Of a DNA stretch of 64,000 bases, positions 1-8,896 are shown in pieces; the first letter of the stretch is position 1, and every line of letters begins with the position of its first letter. This DNA is from Spirosoma linguale DSM 74. Its GTDB lineage: Bacteria; Bacteroidota; Bacteroidia; Cytophagales; Spirosomataceae. The notes below the pieces were generated by a model. That model saw nothing but the letters and a program-made list of their open reading frames with translations, had not been told where the DNA came from and did not search any database. Where the stretch lies: contig CP001769.1 of NCBI GenBank assembly GCA_000024525.1, positions 124,001 to 188,000 of the forward strand, in the 5' to 3' direction. Made by a program: the position numbers and the translations under genes.

Positions 1-576
1 GACAGCGAGTTGTTCATTCGCAACGCCTTTGCTAACGACCCCAAACTGGGTTGTGAACTGCTCTTCCGGCAATATTTTGCACCCCTTTGCAGCCATGCCA
101 TTCGCTTCATGTACGACCGGCAAGCCGCCGAAGATGTCGTGGCCGATCTCTTCTACACCTTCTACCAGAAAGAGCTTTATAAACAGGTCAGGGGATCGTA
201 CCGAGCCTATCTCTACCAGGCCGTACGGAACCGGGCCTATAACTGCCTGCGCTGGGAATTGAATCGACAGGAGACATTGCCCGACGACCTGGACCCCGCC
301 GATCTCGATGCTACTCAACCCGACCGCCTGTTGCAGCAGGATGAACTGTACCGGGCGCTGGAGCAGGCCGTTCAACAGCTATCGCCCCAACGGCAGCGGG
401 TTTTTCTGTTGAGCCGATTCGAAGGGAAGTCCTATAAAGAGATTGCCACTGAAATGAGCCTGTCGCCCAAAACCGTTGAAAATCACCTGCTGCGGGCCAT
501 CTCCGCCGTTCGGCAGTTTCTCCGGCACCAGAAGCTGATTAGCTGGGGACTACTTCTGCTGACGATTTTCTCCTAA
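1..576 (+). CDS. ECF-type RNA polymerase sigma factor (FecI-like), 5' end outside window
   Basis: This is a sigma-70 factor of the extracytoplasmic-function class that directs RNA polymerase to a small regulon, here probably the SusC/SusD genes downstream. Region 2 is visible around AAEDVVADLFYTFYQ. A region-4 helix-turn-helix follows near RQRVFLLSRFEGKSYKEIA, and the protein ends in a short hydrophobic tail (WGLLLLTIFS), which is common in the Bacteroides expansion family. The frame is open to base 1, so the TTG at 10 is probably not the true start. It is followed after 24 bp by a FecR-type anti-sigma gene, the standard pair for receptor-controlled signalling. Family is clear; the target is inferred from position. 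Confidence 0.9.
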   Translation, partial: DSELFIRNAFANDPKLGCELLFRQYFAPLCSHAIRFMYDRQAAEDVVADLFYTFYQKELYKQVRGSYRAYLYQAVRNRAYNCLRWELNRQETLPDDLDPADLDATQPDRLLQQDELYRALEQAVQQLSPQRQRVFLLSRFEGKSYKEIATEMSLSPKTVENHLLRAISAVRQFLRHQKLISWGLLLLTIFS

Positions 577-600
577 CGCTCAACGATAGACGACCTCATC

Positions 601-1620
601 ATGAAACCAACTAAAGAACTGTTATTTACCTACTTTGCCGGGCAGGCCACGTCTGTTCAGCAGAAAGTAATTGGTGAATGGCTGGCCGATGCCGGGAACC
701 GGGAAACGTATTTCCAGTGGCTCGACGAATGGGAGCGCAGTTTCCCGCAATATGTCCCCGACGTATCCCATTATCTCGACCTGTTTCGCCAGCGACTCGA
801 CACCCCCGTTTCTGAACAAATGCCGTTGGTTCGTCAGCTACCGGCTGAGCCGCGTACGCTCTGGCAACGGGGGAGCTGGCTGGTGGCTGCTTCGGTTTCG
901 CTGTTGCTGCTGGCCGGAGGCTGGTTCGCCAGAGAGACTATTCTGTATAACACCATCACGACGGGAGCGCACCAGCTCCGTTCGGTGAGTTTGCCCGACG
1001 GCTCAACGGTTGCCCTCAACAGCAACTCATCGCTGCGGGTGCCGCGTCTTGGCTACGGCTGGCTCTCCCGCGATGTCGTGCTAATGGGCGATGCCGTCTT
1101 CGACATCCGGCACCTGGCCAACAACCAACCCTTTGTGGTACAGGCCGCTAACGGGCTGGCCGTAGAAGTTCTCGGTACGGAGTTTTCCGTGCGAAGTCGG
1201 GCCGCCCGTGCTGAGGTGGTCCTGAAACGGGGTAAGGTCAACCTGCACTACGCTACCGCCAATCAGCCGCCCCGAAATCTCCTCATGAAGCCCGGCGACC
1301 GGGTTACGCTCGATGAAAAAGGGGCGTTGCAGTTGCAGACCCGGGCCGATACCACCCGGTTTGCCCACTGGCGATACCGTCTGTTTAGCTTCAACGACAC
1401 ATCGCTGCGGGAGGTGGCCTCTCAAATCCAGACCGTATTTGGCGTAACGGTGCAGCTTTCCGATCCCGCACTCGCCCGCCGAACCCTGACGGGTACCATC
1501 CGCGCCGGTTCGTCGGATGAGCTGGCCGACGCTCTGGCCGAACTGCTCAACCTACGGGTTAGCCACCGCGATCAGTCTATCATTTTCTCAACTCCTTCTG
1601 AAACCCAGCTCAATCAATGA
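601..1620 (+). CDS. FecR-type anti-sigma factor
   Basis: The product is a single-pass inner-membrane protein that should hold the upstream sigma factor until the TonB-dependent receptor signals that its substrate is present. A cytoplasmic N-terminus of about 90 residues is followed by one membrane segment near residues 91-108 (LVAASVSLLLLAGGWFA). Then comes the periplasmic FecR domain at about 124-220 (VSLPDGSTVALNSNSSL, VVLKRGKVNL) and a C-terminal STN-like DUF4974 segment near 260-330 (FSFNDTSLREVASQIQTVFG). Its 339 residues are typical. The stop codon overlaps the start of the SusC gene as ATGA, so the two are translationally coupled. The STN domain of that SusC is the expected contact partner. 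Confidence 0.92.
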   Translation: MKPTKELLFTYFAGQATSVQQKVIGEWLADAGNRETYFQWLDEWERSFPQYVPDVSHYLDLFRQRLDTPVSEQMPLVRQLPAEPRTLWQRGSWLVAASVSLLLLAGGWFARETILYNTITTGAHQLRSVSLPDGSTVALNSNSSLRVPRLGYGWLSRDVVLMGDAVFDIRHLANNQPFVVQAANGLAVEVLGTEFSVRSRAARAEVVLKRGKVNLHYATANQPPRNLLMKPGDRVTLDEKGALQLQTRADTTRFAHWRYRLFSFNDTSLREVASQIQTVFGVTVQLSDPALARRTLTGTIRAGSSDELADALAELLNLRVSHRDQSIIFSTPSETQLNQ

Positions 1621-4600
1621 AGAAATCGTTACCGCTCCTCCTGACAACCGGCTGGTTGATTAGCGTGGGCTATGGGCATACCGTCGCTCAAACGCTGGCA
1701 TTTGCCCGCCCTCCGCAGCATACCGATAACAAACAACCCGGCAAAGGCACGGTTGGCATCGGGGCCAGTCAGCCGCTTAAGCAAACGCTATTGCAGCTAA
1801 AAGAGCATTATGGAGTCGATATTCTGTTCGAAGAATCGGTCATCTCGCGGCACCTGAGCCCGCTCGAACCGCTCAACTTCAGTGCCCGGCTCGAAACAAA
1901 CCTCGATTTGCTTCTTAAACCGTATGGACTGCGGTTCAAGAAGCTGCGGTCGGGGGCGTACCTGATTCTGCCCCCTAAAAACGGCAATCGCGCAATTATC
2001 AACCTGCCTGCGCCAATTCCCATGACGACCGCCGGAACAGGTCCTGTTTCACTGGCCGGTCTTGCAAACCTGGCAACGGTACAGCCGATGGAAACACCGC
2101 AGACCGATGTACGGATAACCGGCCGCGTAACGGGCGAAACGGGAGAGGATCTGCCGGGCGTAAGTGTCGTGGTGAAAGGGTCGTCGCGCGGTACAACGAC
2201 CGATGCCCAGGGGCGTTATCAACTGAGCATCCCAACGGATGCGTCGGCCGTTACGCTGGTGTTCAGCTTTGTCGGCTACGTCAGCCAGGAGCGGGCTGTT
2301 CGGAACCAGACAATTATTAATGTGCAGTTACTGCCTGATACAAAATCACTCAACGAAGTGGTAGTCGTGGGCTACGGGCAAGTGAAGAAAAGCGACCTGA
2401 CGGGCGCCGTATCGACCGTACCCGTCGACGAAATTCGGAAGGTGGCCGTTACGTCTTTAGATCAGGCCTTGCAGGGGCGGGCCGCCGGGGTGCAGATCAC
2501 CCAGAACTCGGGCGCACCGGGTGGCACGACAAGTATCCGCATTCGGGGTGGCAACTCCATCCAGGGCGATAACGAGCCGCTGTACGTCATCGACGGCATT
2601 CCATTCAAGAACGACGGGGCCAGCAGCGGGTCTAGTTTCAACGTGCTGAGTACGCTCAACCCCAGCGACATCGAGTCAATTTCAGTCCTGAAAGATGCCT
2701 CGTCGACGGCCATTTACGGATCGCGCGGCTCGAATGGCGTGGTGATCATCACCACCAAACGGGGGAAGGCTGGTAAATCGACCATCAACCTGGATACCTA
2801 TTACGGCATCCAGACGGTTCGCCGGAAGTACCCCGTGCTCAATGGACGCGAGTACGCCCAGTTGGTGAACGATGCCAACACCAACGAAGGTCGTCCGGCG
2901 GTGTACACCCAGGATCAGGTCAACGCTTTTGGCGAAGGAACCGACTGGCAGGATGAGATTTTCCGGCAGGCACCCATTGCCAACTACCAACTGTCGATGA
3001 GCGGTGGCGACGAGAAAACGCAGTATGCCATTGCTGGTGGGTATTTCAAACAGGGCGGCATCATCGTCAATTCCGATTTTGACCGGTATTCGTTCCGTAT
3101 CAATCTGGACCGCAAGCTGACCAACAAAATAAAGATCGGCAATAGCCTGACGGTCAACCGGACGGTGACTAATCAGGCGCGTTCGGATGGGGACTTGGGT
3201 AGCGCGGGGTTGGTGACCATCGCGGCCCTGCAATTTCCGTCCATTCTGCCCGTCACCAATCCCGATGGCTCGTACCTGCTGACCAGCCCGGCGCTGGCTT
3301 TCACCGCCGATAACCCCGTGGCACTGGCCCGCGACAACAAAAACCGGACTACCGCCTACCGAATCTTCGGCAATGTATTCGGCGACTACCAGATTATCGA
3401 CGGACTCAGTCTGCGGGTGCTGCTGGGTATCGACGGAGTGTTGCAGAAGCAGGATTCGTATCTGCCCCGCTCGGTATCCAGCGGGCTGGCGCAGGGGGGA
3501 GCCGCTTCGATCTTCAACGGGCAGTCGGTAACCTGGCTGAACGAAAACTTGCTGACCTACACCCGTACGTTCAACACGGTGCATAATGTAACGGCCCTGC
3601 TCGGCTATACCCAGCAGGCAAACCGCACGGAAAATAGCCAGGCGCAGGCTCGTAACTTCGTAAACGATAACCTGGGGTCGAGCAACCTGGGTTCCGGTTC
3701 GGTGCCGCTCACGCCCTCGTCGGGCATTGGCACCTGGGGGCTACAGTCCTATCTGGCCCGGATCAACTATGGCTATAAAGACAAATACCTGCTCACGGCT
3801 TCGTTCCGGAGCGATGGTTCGTCGCGCTTCGGGGCTAATAAGCAGTACGGCTATTTCCCGTCGGCGGCTTTGGCCTGGCGGGTGTCGGAAGAAGCGTTCC
3901 TGAAGAATAATCCGGTAATCAACGATCTCAAATTTCGGGTCACGTATGGCGCAACGGGTAACCAGGATGGGGTGGGCAACTACCCGGCCTACTCGCTGCT
4001 GGGTACCCAAAACTACGTGTTCGGCAACACCGTGTCGACGGGCTTGGGTCCCAATCAGATTGCCAACCCCGACCTGTCGTGGGAAACGACGACCCAGGCT
4101 GACATGGGTGTAGACGTTGGTCTGCTTAACAACCGCATCACCTTAACGGCCGATCTGTACCTGAAACGCACCAAAGACCTGCTGCTCAACGTAACTGTAC
4201 CCAGCACATCCGGCTTTTCCAGTGCCTTCAAAAACCTTGGCAAAGTGGAGAACAAAGGGTTTGAACTCAGCATCTCCTCACGAAATATTGACGGCGCCTT
4301 CAAGTGGAACACCGACCTGAACTTTGCTCTCAACCGGAACAAAGTGCTCGACATTGGCGGGGCTCCGCAGATTTTTGCCGGTAGTGTAGCCAACATTGGT
4401 CAGGGGCTGAATTCGGGGATTATCCGGGTAGGGGAGCCGCTGGGGTCATTCTTCGGCTATGTTACGAACGGCCTTTACCAAACCACCGATGAATTGGCCG
4501 CCCTCACCGACCCGCAGGCCCGTAAACCCGGCGACCGCAAGTACCTCGACCTCAACGGCGATAAGAAAATTGACGACAACGACCGCACCATTATCGGTCG

Positions 4601-5102
4601 GGCACAACCCAAGTTCCTGGGTGGACTCAGCAACACCTTTTCCTACAAAGGCATTGAGCTGACGGCTTTTCTACAAGGTGTTTATGGGAATAACATCCTG
4701 AATGCCAATCGGTATGAACTCGAATACCTTAACGCCACCACCAATCAGGACCGCGATATGCTGAACCGCTGGACACCCACCAACACCAATACCGACATAC
4801 CGAGGGCTTCAACCACTCGTCCGGCCAACCGCGTGTCGACCCGGCAGATCGAGGATGGGTCTTACCTCCGGCTGAAGAACGTTCAACTGGCCTACAACCT
4901 CCCCGCATCGGTGCTTAAAACGCTGAAGATTCAGTCGCTGCGGGTGTACGTGACGGCGCAGAACTACCTGACCTGGACCAGCTACTCGGGCTACGACCCG
5001 GAGGTAAACCGGTTCGGGCAGGACAGCCGTAGCCAGGGCTTCGATTATGCCAGCTACCCATCGGCCAAAACCATCCTGTTCGGCCTTAACGTAGGGTTCT
5101 AA
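1617..5102 (+). CDS. SusC/RagA-type TonB-dependent receptor with N-terminal STN signalling domain
   Basis: This outer-membrane TonB-dependent transporter would import a glycan or other large nutrient captured by the SusD lipoprotein encoded next. Order of parts: signal peptide (about 1-25), STN domain (about 53-118, QTLLQLKEHYGVDILFEES), carboxypeptidase-regulatory-like beta sandwich (about 165-250, GRVTGETGEDLPGVSV), TonB-box-like LNEVVVVGYG, plug (TSLDQALQGRAAGVQI, PLYVIDGIPF), then a beta-barrel to residue 1161. The STN domain is the part that contacts FecR-type regulators, which agrees with the two genes upstream. Start ATG 1617 overlaps the fecR stop. The substrate cannot be read from sequence, and no glycoside hydrolase gene lies in this cluster. 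Confidence 0.95.
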   Translation: MKKSLPLLLTTGWLISVGYGHTVAQTLAFARPPQHTDNKQPGKGTVGIGASQPLKQTLLQLKEHYGVDILFEESVISRHLSPLEPLNFSARLETNLDLLLKPYGLRFKKLRSGAYLILPPKNGNRAIINLPAPIPMTTAGTGPVSLAGLANLATVQPMETPQTDVRITGRVTGETGEDLPGVSVVVKGSSRGTTTDAQGRYQLSIPTDASAVTLVFSFVGYVSQERAVRNQTIINVQLLPDTKSLNEVVVVGYGQVKKSDLTGAVSTVPVDEIRKVAVTSLDQALQGRAAGVQITQNSGAPGGTTSIRIRGGNSIQGDNEPLYVIDGIPFKNDGASSGSSFNVLSTLNPSDIESISVLKDASSTAIYGSRGSNGVVIITTKRGKAGKSTINLDTYYGIQTVRRKYPVLNGREYAQLVNDANTNEGRPAVYTQDQVNAFGEGTDWQDEIFRQAPIANYQLSMSGGDEKTQYAIAGGYFKQGGIIVNSDFDRYSFRINLDRKLTNKIKIGNSLTVNRTVTNQARSDGDLGSAGLVTIAALQFPSILPVTNPDGSYLLTSPALAFTADNPVALARDNKNRTTAYRIFGNVFGDYQIIDGLSLRVLLGIDGVLQKQDSYLPRSVSSGLAQGGAASIFNGQSVTWLNENLLTYTRTFNTVHNVTALLGYTQQANRTENSQAQARNFVNDNLGSSNLGSGSVPLTPSSGIGTWGLQSYLARINYGYKDKYLLTASFRSDGSSRFGANKQYGYFPSAALAWRVSEEAFLKNNPVINDLKFRVTYGATGNQDGVGNYPAYSLLGTQNYVFGNTVSTGLGPNQIANPDLSWETTTQADMGVDVGLLNNRITLTADLYLKRTKDLLLNVTVPSTSGFSSAFKNLGKVENKGFELSISSRNIDGAFKWNTDLNFALNRNKVLDIGGAPQIFAGSVANIGQGLNSGIIRVGEPLGSFFGYVTNGLYQTTDELAALTDPQARKPGDRKYLDLNGDKKIDDNDRTIIGRAQPKFLGGLSNTFSYKGIELTAFLQGVYGNNILNANRYELEYLNATTNQDRDMLNRWTPTNTNTDIPRASTTRPANRVSTRQIEDGSYLRLKNVQLAYNLPASVLKTLKIQSLRVYVTAQNYLTWTSYSGYDPEVNRFGQDSRSQGFDYASYPSAKTILFGLNVGF

Positions 5103-5106
5103 CTAA

Positions 5107-5177
5107 TGTAGAATGTAGAATGTACTGCTTCCGTCAGGTAACAGAATGACCAGCCATTTTACATTCTACATTTTACA
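5107..5177. repeat. Inverted repeat between the SusC and SusD genes
   Basis: Arms of 18 bases (5107-5124 and 5160-5177; TGTAGAATGTAGAATGTA and its near-perfect complement, one mismatch) surround a 35-base loop. The left arm is itself an internal GTAGAAT tandem. It fills the 115-bp gap between two genes expected to be co-transcribed, so the RNA could form a long hairpin that changes the SusC:SusD ratio. It has no T-run and is not a classical terminator. Confidence 0.7.
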
Positions 5178-5217
5178 TCAGCCATTATCTATCAGACTTC
5201 ATATACATCTCTGAGCC

Positions 5218-6648
5218 ATGAAAAAAAATATAGTTCTTCTTTGCCTGATTGGGGTGTTAACGTCCTGCGATGTGCTGGATCAGAAGCCCGAATCCAGTTT
5301 TACCCCGGCCAATTTTTACAAGAATGCCGACGACGCCAAAGCGGCCGTCAGCGCGGTGTACGATCCGTTGAACAGCACCAACCTATACGGACAGGTGATG
5401 TGGATTTTACAGGATCAGGCTACCGACGATGCCGAGTGGGGTAATGGCCGCTCGACCGCCAACCAGCCCAAGAACGACCTCGACAAATACACGTTCACGC
5501 CCGCTACCAATACCTTTCAGGCCATCTGGTCGACGGTGTATTCGGCCATCAACCGGGCCAACGCCGTGATTACCCGGGTGCCCAATATTCCGATGGATAA
5601 TGATCTGAAAGCCCGCTACATTGCCGAAGCTAAATTCATGCGGGGCTTTTATTACTTTACCCTCGTGAGGTTGTTTGGCGGGGTGCCGATCATTACCGTT
5701 GAAACAACTTCGCTCAATGACCTGACCGTAGCGCGGGCATCGGCCGACGACGTGTATAAGCTCGTTGTTCAGGACTTCACCGATGCCGAAGCCGTGCTGC
5801 CCACAACCTACTCGACCGCCGACCGGGGCCGTGCTACTAAAGGCGCTGCCAAAGCCTTTCTGGCGAAAGTGTATTTGACTCGCCAGGACTGGCCGAAGGC
5901 GTCGGCAAAAGCTAAAGAGGTTATTGACCTGGGCGTTTATGACCTATGGGCCAACTTCGCCGATGCGTTTCTGATTGCCAATAAGAACGGGAAAGAAGGT
6001 GTTTTTGAGATACAGGCACTGAGTGGTGGTTTCGGCGAGGGGAGTCTGATGCAGGGTTACATGCGCCCCAACTTCGACCGCGTGAACGGCGTGGCCGGAT
6101 TTGGCGATGACCCCGCCACCGAAAACCTGTACCGGGCCTACCGCGCCGACGACAAACGCCGGAACGTGACGCTGAGGCTTTACAGTGCTACCAGCAGCCC
6201 GGCCGCTCCGGCCAGTGTGCTGTTTCCCTGCTACGTCTACAAATACCTGGACCCTACGGCCACGGGCAATGGCGACGGTGGCAATAACTACCCCATTGTG
6301 CGCTATGCCGATGTGTTGCTCATGTATGCCGAAGCCCTCAACGAGCAGACCGCCAACAATGCCGATGCCTACGCTACGGTAAACCGAATTCGAAACCGGG
6401 CCGGGCTGCCTAACCTGACCGCCAACCTGAGTCAGGCGCAGTTTCGGGACAGTGTGCTACTGGAACGTCGGCTGGAGCTGGCCTTCGAGGGGCACCGCTG
6501 GTATGATCTGGCGCGTACTAAACGGCTGGTGAGTGCTCTGAAAGCGCAAAACCCAACAATCCCCGTCGATGAGCACCATTACCTGTTCCCGATTCCGCAA
6601 ACTGAGCGCGATGTAAACCCCAAACTGGACCAGAACCCGGGGTACTAA
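5218..6648 (+). CDS. SusD/RagB-family nutrient-binding lipoprotein
   Basis: This surface lipoprotein forms the lid of the SusC transporter and binds the substrate. The N-terminus is a lipoprotein signal with Cys17 (LIGVLTSC). The SusD-like N-terminal region follows (PANFYKNADDAKAAVSAVYD). The TPR-like body and the C-terminal RagB/SusD signature are clear: LLERRLELAFEGHRWYDLAR and the ending FPIPQTERDVNPKLDQNPGY. At 476 residues it is of usual length. It lies 115 bp after SusC in the same direction and should belong to the same operon. The ligand is unknown. Confidence 0.95.
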   Translation: MKKNIVLLCLIGVLTSCDVLDQKPESSFTPANFYKNADDAKAAVSAVYDPLNSTNLYGQVMWILQDQATDDAEWGNGRSTANQPKNDLDKYTFTPATNTFQAIWSTVYSAINRANAVITRVPNIPMDNDLKARYIAEAKFMRGFYYFTLVRLFGGVPIITVETTSLNDLTVARASADDVYKLVVQDFTDAEAVLPTTYSTADRGRATKGAAKAFLAKVYLTRQDWPKASAKAKEVIDLGVYDLWANFADAFLIANKNGKEGVFEIQALSGGFGEGSLMQGYMRPNFDRVNGVAGFGDDPATENLYRAYRADDKRRNVTLRLYSATSSPAAPASVLFPCYVYKYLDPTATGNGDGGNNYPIVRYADVLLMYAEALNEQTANNADAYATVNRIRNRAGLPNLTANLSQAQFRDSVLLERRLELAFEGHRWYDLARTKRLVSALKAQNPTIPVDEHHYLFPIPQTERDVNPKLDQNPGY

Positions 6649-6687
6649 CCACTAGATACGGCAAGCCAAAACTCCTGCTAATCAATT

Positions 6688-8694
6688 ATGCGTAATTCCA
6701 TTCGTTTACTTTTTCTGGCCTGTTTCCTGACCGGTGAGCTAGTCGCACAGACTTCGCCCGTTACGGTCGATATCTGCGTGTATGGCGGCTCGTCGGCGGG
6801 GGTAATCGCGGCTTATACCGCCCGTCAACTGGGTAAATCTGTTATCCTGATCGAGCCGGGGCGTCATCTCGGCGGCCTCACGACCGGCGGGCTGGGCTAC
6901 ACCGACATTGGCAATAAGTACGCCATCTCCGGCATTGCCCGCGATTACTACCGTCAGATTGGCAAGCATTACGGGAAGTTCGAACAATGGATCTTTGAAC
7001 CCCATGTGGCGGAAGATCTCTTTAAATCATACATCAAACGGGGAGATGTCAACGTCCTTTACGAACATCGGCTTCAGTCCGTAAAAAAGCAGGGCACAGC
7101 CATCCAGAGCATTACCCTGGAGTCCTCCTCGGCGGGAAGTGCTACCCGAACCGTTAACGCCAAAGTCTTTCTCGATTGTACTTACGAAGGCGATCTGCTG
7201 GCCAAAGCGGGTGTCAGTTATACCGTTGGCCGCGAAGACAACAAGACCTATGGCGAAACCTACAACGGTTTTCAGTTGCTGGACAAGCACCAGTTTGCCG
7301 ATGGTGTCGACCCGTATAAAATACCCGGAAAGCCGGAAAGTGGCCTGTTATGGGGCATCAGTACGGCAAAGGTGCTGCCAACGGGTACGGGAAATAAAGA
7401 CGTGCAGGCGTATAACTTCCGCATTTGCCTGAGCAGCGACCCGGCCAACAGCATCCCCATTACCCGGCCCGAAGGGTATGATTCAACCCGTTATGAACTG
7501 CTGCTGCGAGCCATCGACAAGAACCCAAAGCTCGCGTTCAACACCATCCTCAAACCCGACCGGATGCCGAATCAGAAGACGGATATCAACAATAACGGCC
7601 CGTTTTCAACCGATATGATTGGCGTGAACTACGACTTCCCCGAAGCCAGTTATGCCCGTCGGGCGGCTATTCAGCGGGAGCACGAGCTGTATAACAAAGG
7701 GTTACTGTACTTCATCGGGCACGACCCCCGGATGCGCAAAGACATCCAGACCGAAATGCTCAAATTTGGCTACCCGAAAGATGAATACACCGACTCGGGC
7801 AACTGGTCGACGCAGATGTACGTTCGCGAAGCCCGGCGTATGGTGGGCGCGCACGTGATGACCCAGGCCAATTGTCAGGGCCGTGAGGTAGTGCCGGATG
7901 GCGTGGGCATGGCTGCTTACACAATGGATTCGCACAATTGCCAGCGGCTGGTGGTTGAGAAAAACGGCATGAAAATGGTCAAGAACGAAGGCGACGTACA
8001 GGTGGGTGGTTTCCCGCCTTACCCGATTTCGTACCGTTGCCTGACGCCCAAAGCGACCGAATGCACGAACCTGCTGGTGCCCGTTTGCTTGTCGGCGAGC
8101 CACATTGCCTACGGCTCTATCCGTATGGAACCCGTTTTTATGGTGCTGGCGCAATCGTCGGCGGTGGCCGCGGGCATGGCCATCGACGGGAAAACATCGG
8201 TGCAGGGCGTTGATATAAAAAAGTTACAGAGTCAGCTAAAAGCCAACCCGTTAGCCGATGGTAGTACGCCCGAAATCCTGGTTGACAACGACGACCCGAC
8301 CCAAACAGCCCGCACCGGCGAGTGGACGCGGGAAAACAACCCGAAAGGCGCGTATGGCCCCAGTTATTTCACCACAGCGGGTAGCGGGTCGGGTATGAAA
8401 ACCGTCCGGTTCAGCCCGGCGGTGACCAAAGCGGGTATCTACCACGCGTACATATACATCCCTAAACTGACCGGTGCTTCCAGTAAGACGAATCTGATCG
8501 TATCGGATGGTAATCAACCCAAACCCATCACCATCCGGGAGTCGGATATTCGGGTGGAGGGGCAGACATCGGGTGAGTGGGTATCGCTTGGATCATACAA
8601 GCTGTCGCCGGGTAAGAAAAGCTTCGTTGAGGTATCGACAAAAGACGCCGACGGAATTGTGGTGGCCGATGCCGTGCTGTTCGTGCCGAATTGA
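6688..8694 (+). CDS. Secreted FAD-dependent oxidoreductase with C-terminal golvesin-like domain
   Basis: The protein has a signal peptide (about 1-20, ending LVAQ), then a Rossmann FAD-binding start (VDICVYGGSSAGVIAAYTA, with LIEPGRHLGGLTTGGLG) typical of the FAD_oxidored family found beside SusC/SusD genes. Residues about 527-668 form a separate beta-sandwich resembling the golvesin/xanthan-lyase-associated C-terminal domain (GEWTRE, YHAYIYIPKL, GEWVSLGSYKL). It starts 39 bp after SusD on the same strand and probably acts in the periplasm on the imported compound. The reaction is unknown for most members of the family. Domain calls are by motif; the operon link is an inference from spacing. 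Confidence 0.85.
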   Translation: MRNSIRLLFLACFLTGELVAQTSPVTVDICVYGGSSAGVIAAYTARQLGKSVILIEPGRHLGGLTTGGLGYTDIGNKYAISGIARDYYRQIGKHYGKFEQWIFEPHVAEDLFKSYIKRGDVNVLYEHRLQSVKKQGTAIQSITLESSSAGSATRTVNAKVFLDCTYEGDLLAKAGVSYTVGREDNKTYGETYNGFQLLDKHQFADGVDPYKIPGKPESGLLWGISTAKVLPTGTGNKDVQAYNFRICLSSDPANSIPITRPEGYDSTRYELLLRAIDKNPKLAFNTILKPDRMPNQKTDINNNGPFSTDMIGVNYDFPEASYARRAAIQREHELYNKGLLYFIGHDPRMRKDIQTEMLKFGYPKDEYTDSGNWSTQMYVREARRMVGAHVMTQANCQGREVVPDGVGMAAYTMDSHNCQRLVVEKNGMKMVKNEGDVQVGGFPPYPISYRCLTPKATECTNLLVPVCLSASHIAYGSIRMEPVFMVLAQSSAVAAGMAIDGKTSVQGVDIKKLQSQLKANPLADGSTPEILVDNDDPTQTARTGEWTRENNPKGAYGPSYFTTAGSGSGMKTVRFSPAVTKAGIYHAYIYIPKLTGASSKTNLIVSDGNQPKPITIRESDIRVEGQTSGEWVSLGSYKLSPGKKSFVEVSTKDADGIVVADAVLFVPN

Positions 8695-8733
8695 GTTGGT
8701 TACTAGTTGGTTATTGGGTTATTGGTTATTGTA

Positions 8734-8884
8734 GCACCGGTCGGAGACCGGATAACGCACCGACATAGTCATAGACTATGCCGAGCCTCCATTCCCAAAG
8801 CTCCCATTTGCGTAATGAGTGGATGGGCGTTGGGCATAGTCTATGACTATGTTTAAGTGTTATCCGGTCTCTGACCGGTGCTAC
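8734..8884. repeat. Modular twin-hairpin repeat, copy A (order alpha then beta)
   Basis: Module alpha (8734-8786) carries two small perfect hairpins: CCGGTC-GGA-GACCGG and CATAGTC-ATA-GACTATG. After about 40 bases, module beta (8826-8884) carries the same two hairpins in reverse complement order, so the whole is also one large palindrome. Module alpha recurs at 16462-16514 with only one difference in 53 bases, and beta recurs at 16387-16440. It sits between the convergent ends of the FAD oxidoreductase and quercetinase-like genes, where it could also act as a bidirectional terminator. The structure resembles REP/BIME elements; no RAYT transposase is seen in the window. Confidence 0.85.
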
Positions 8885-8896
8885 AATAATCACAAC

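Noticed and set aside
8731..8886. CRISPR-like array in the palindromic repeats
   Set aside because: Only two inverted halves with one spacer are present; no regular direct repeats or cas genes.
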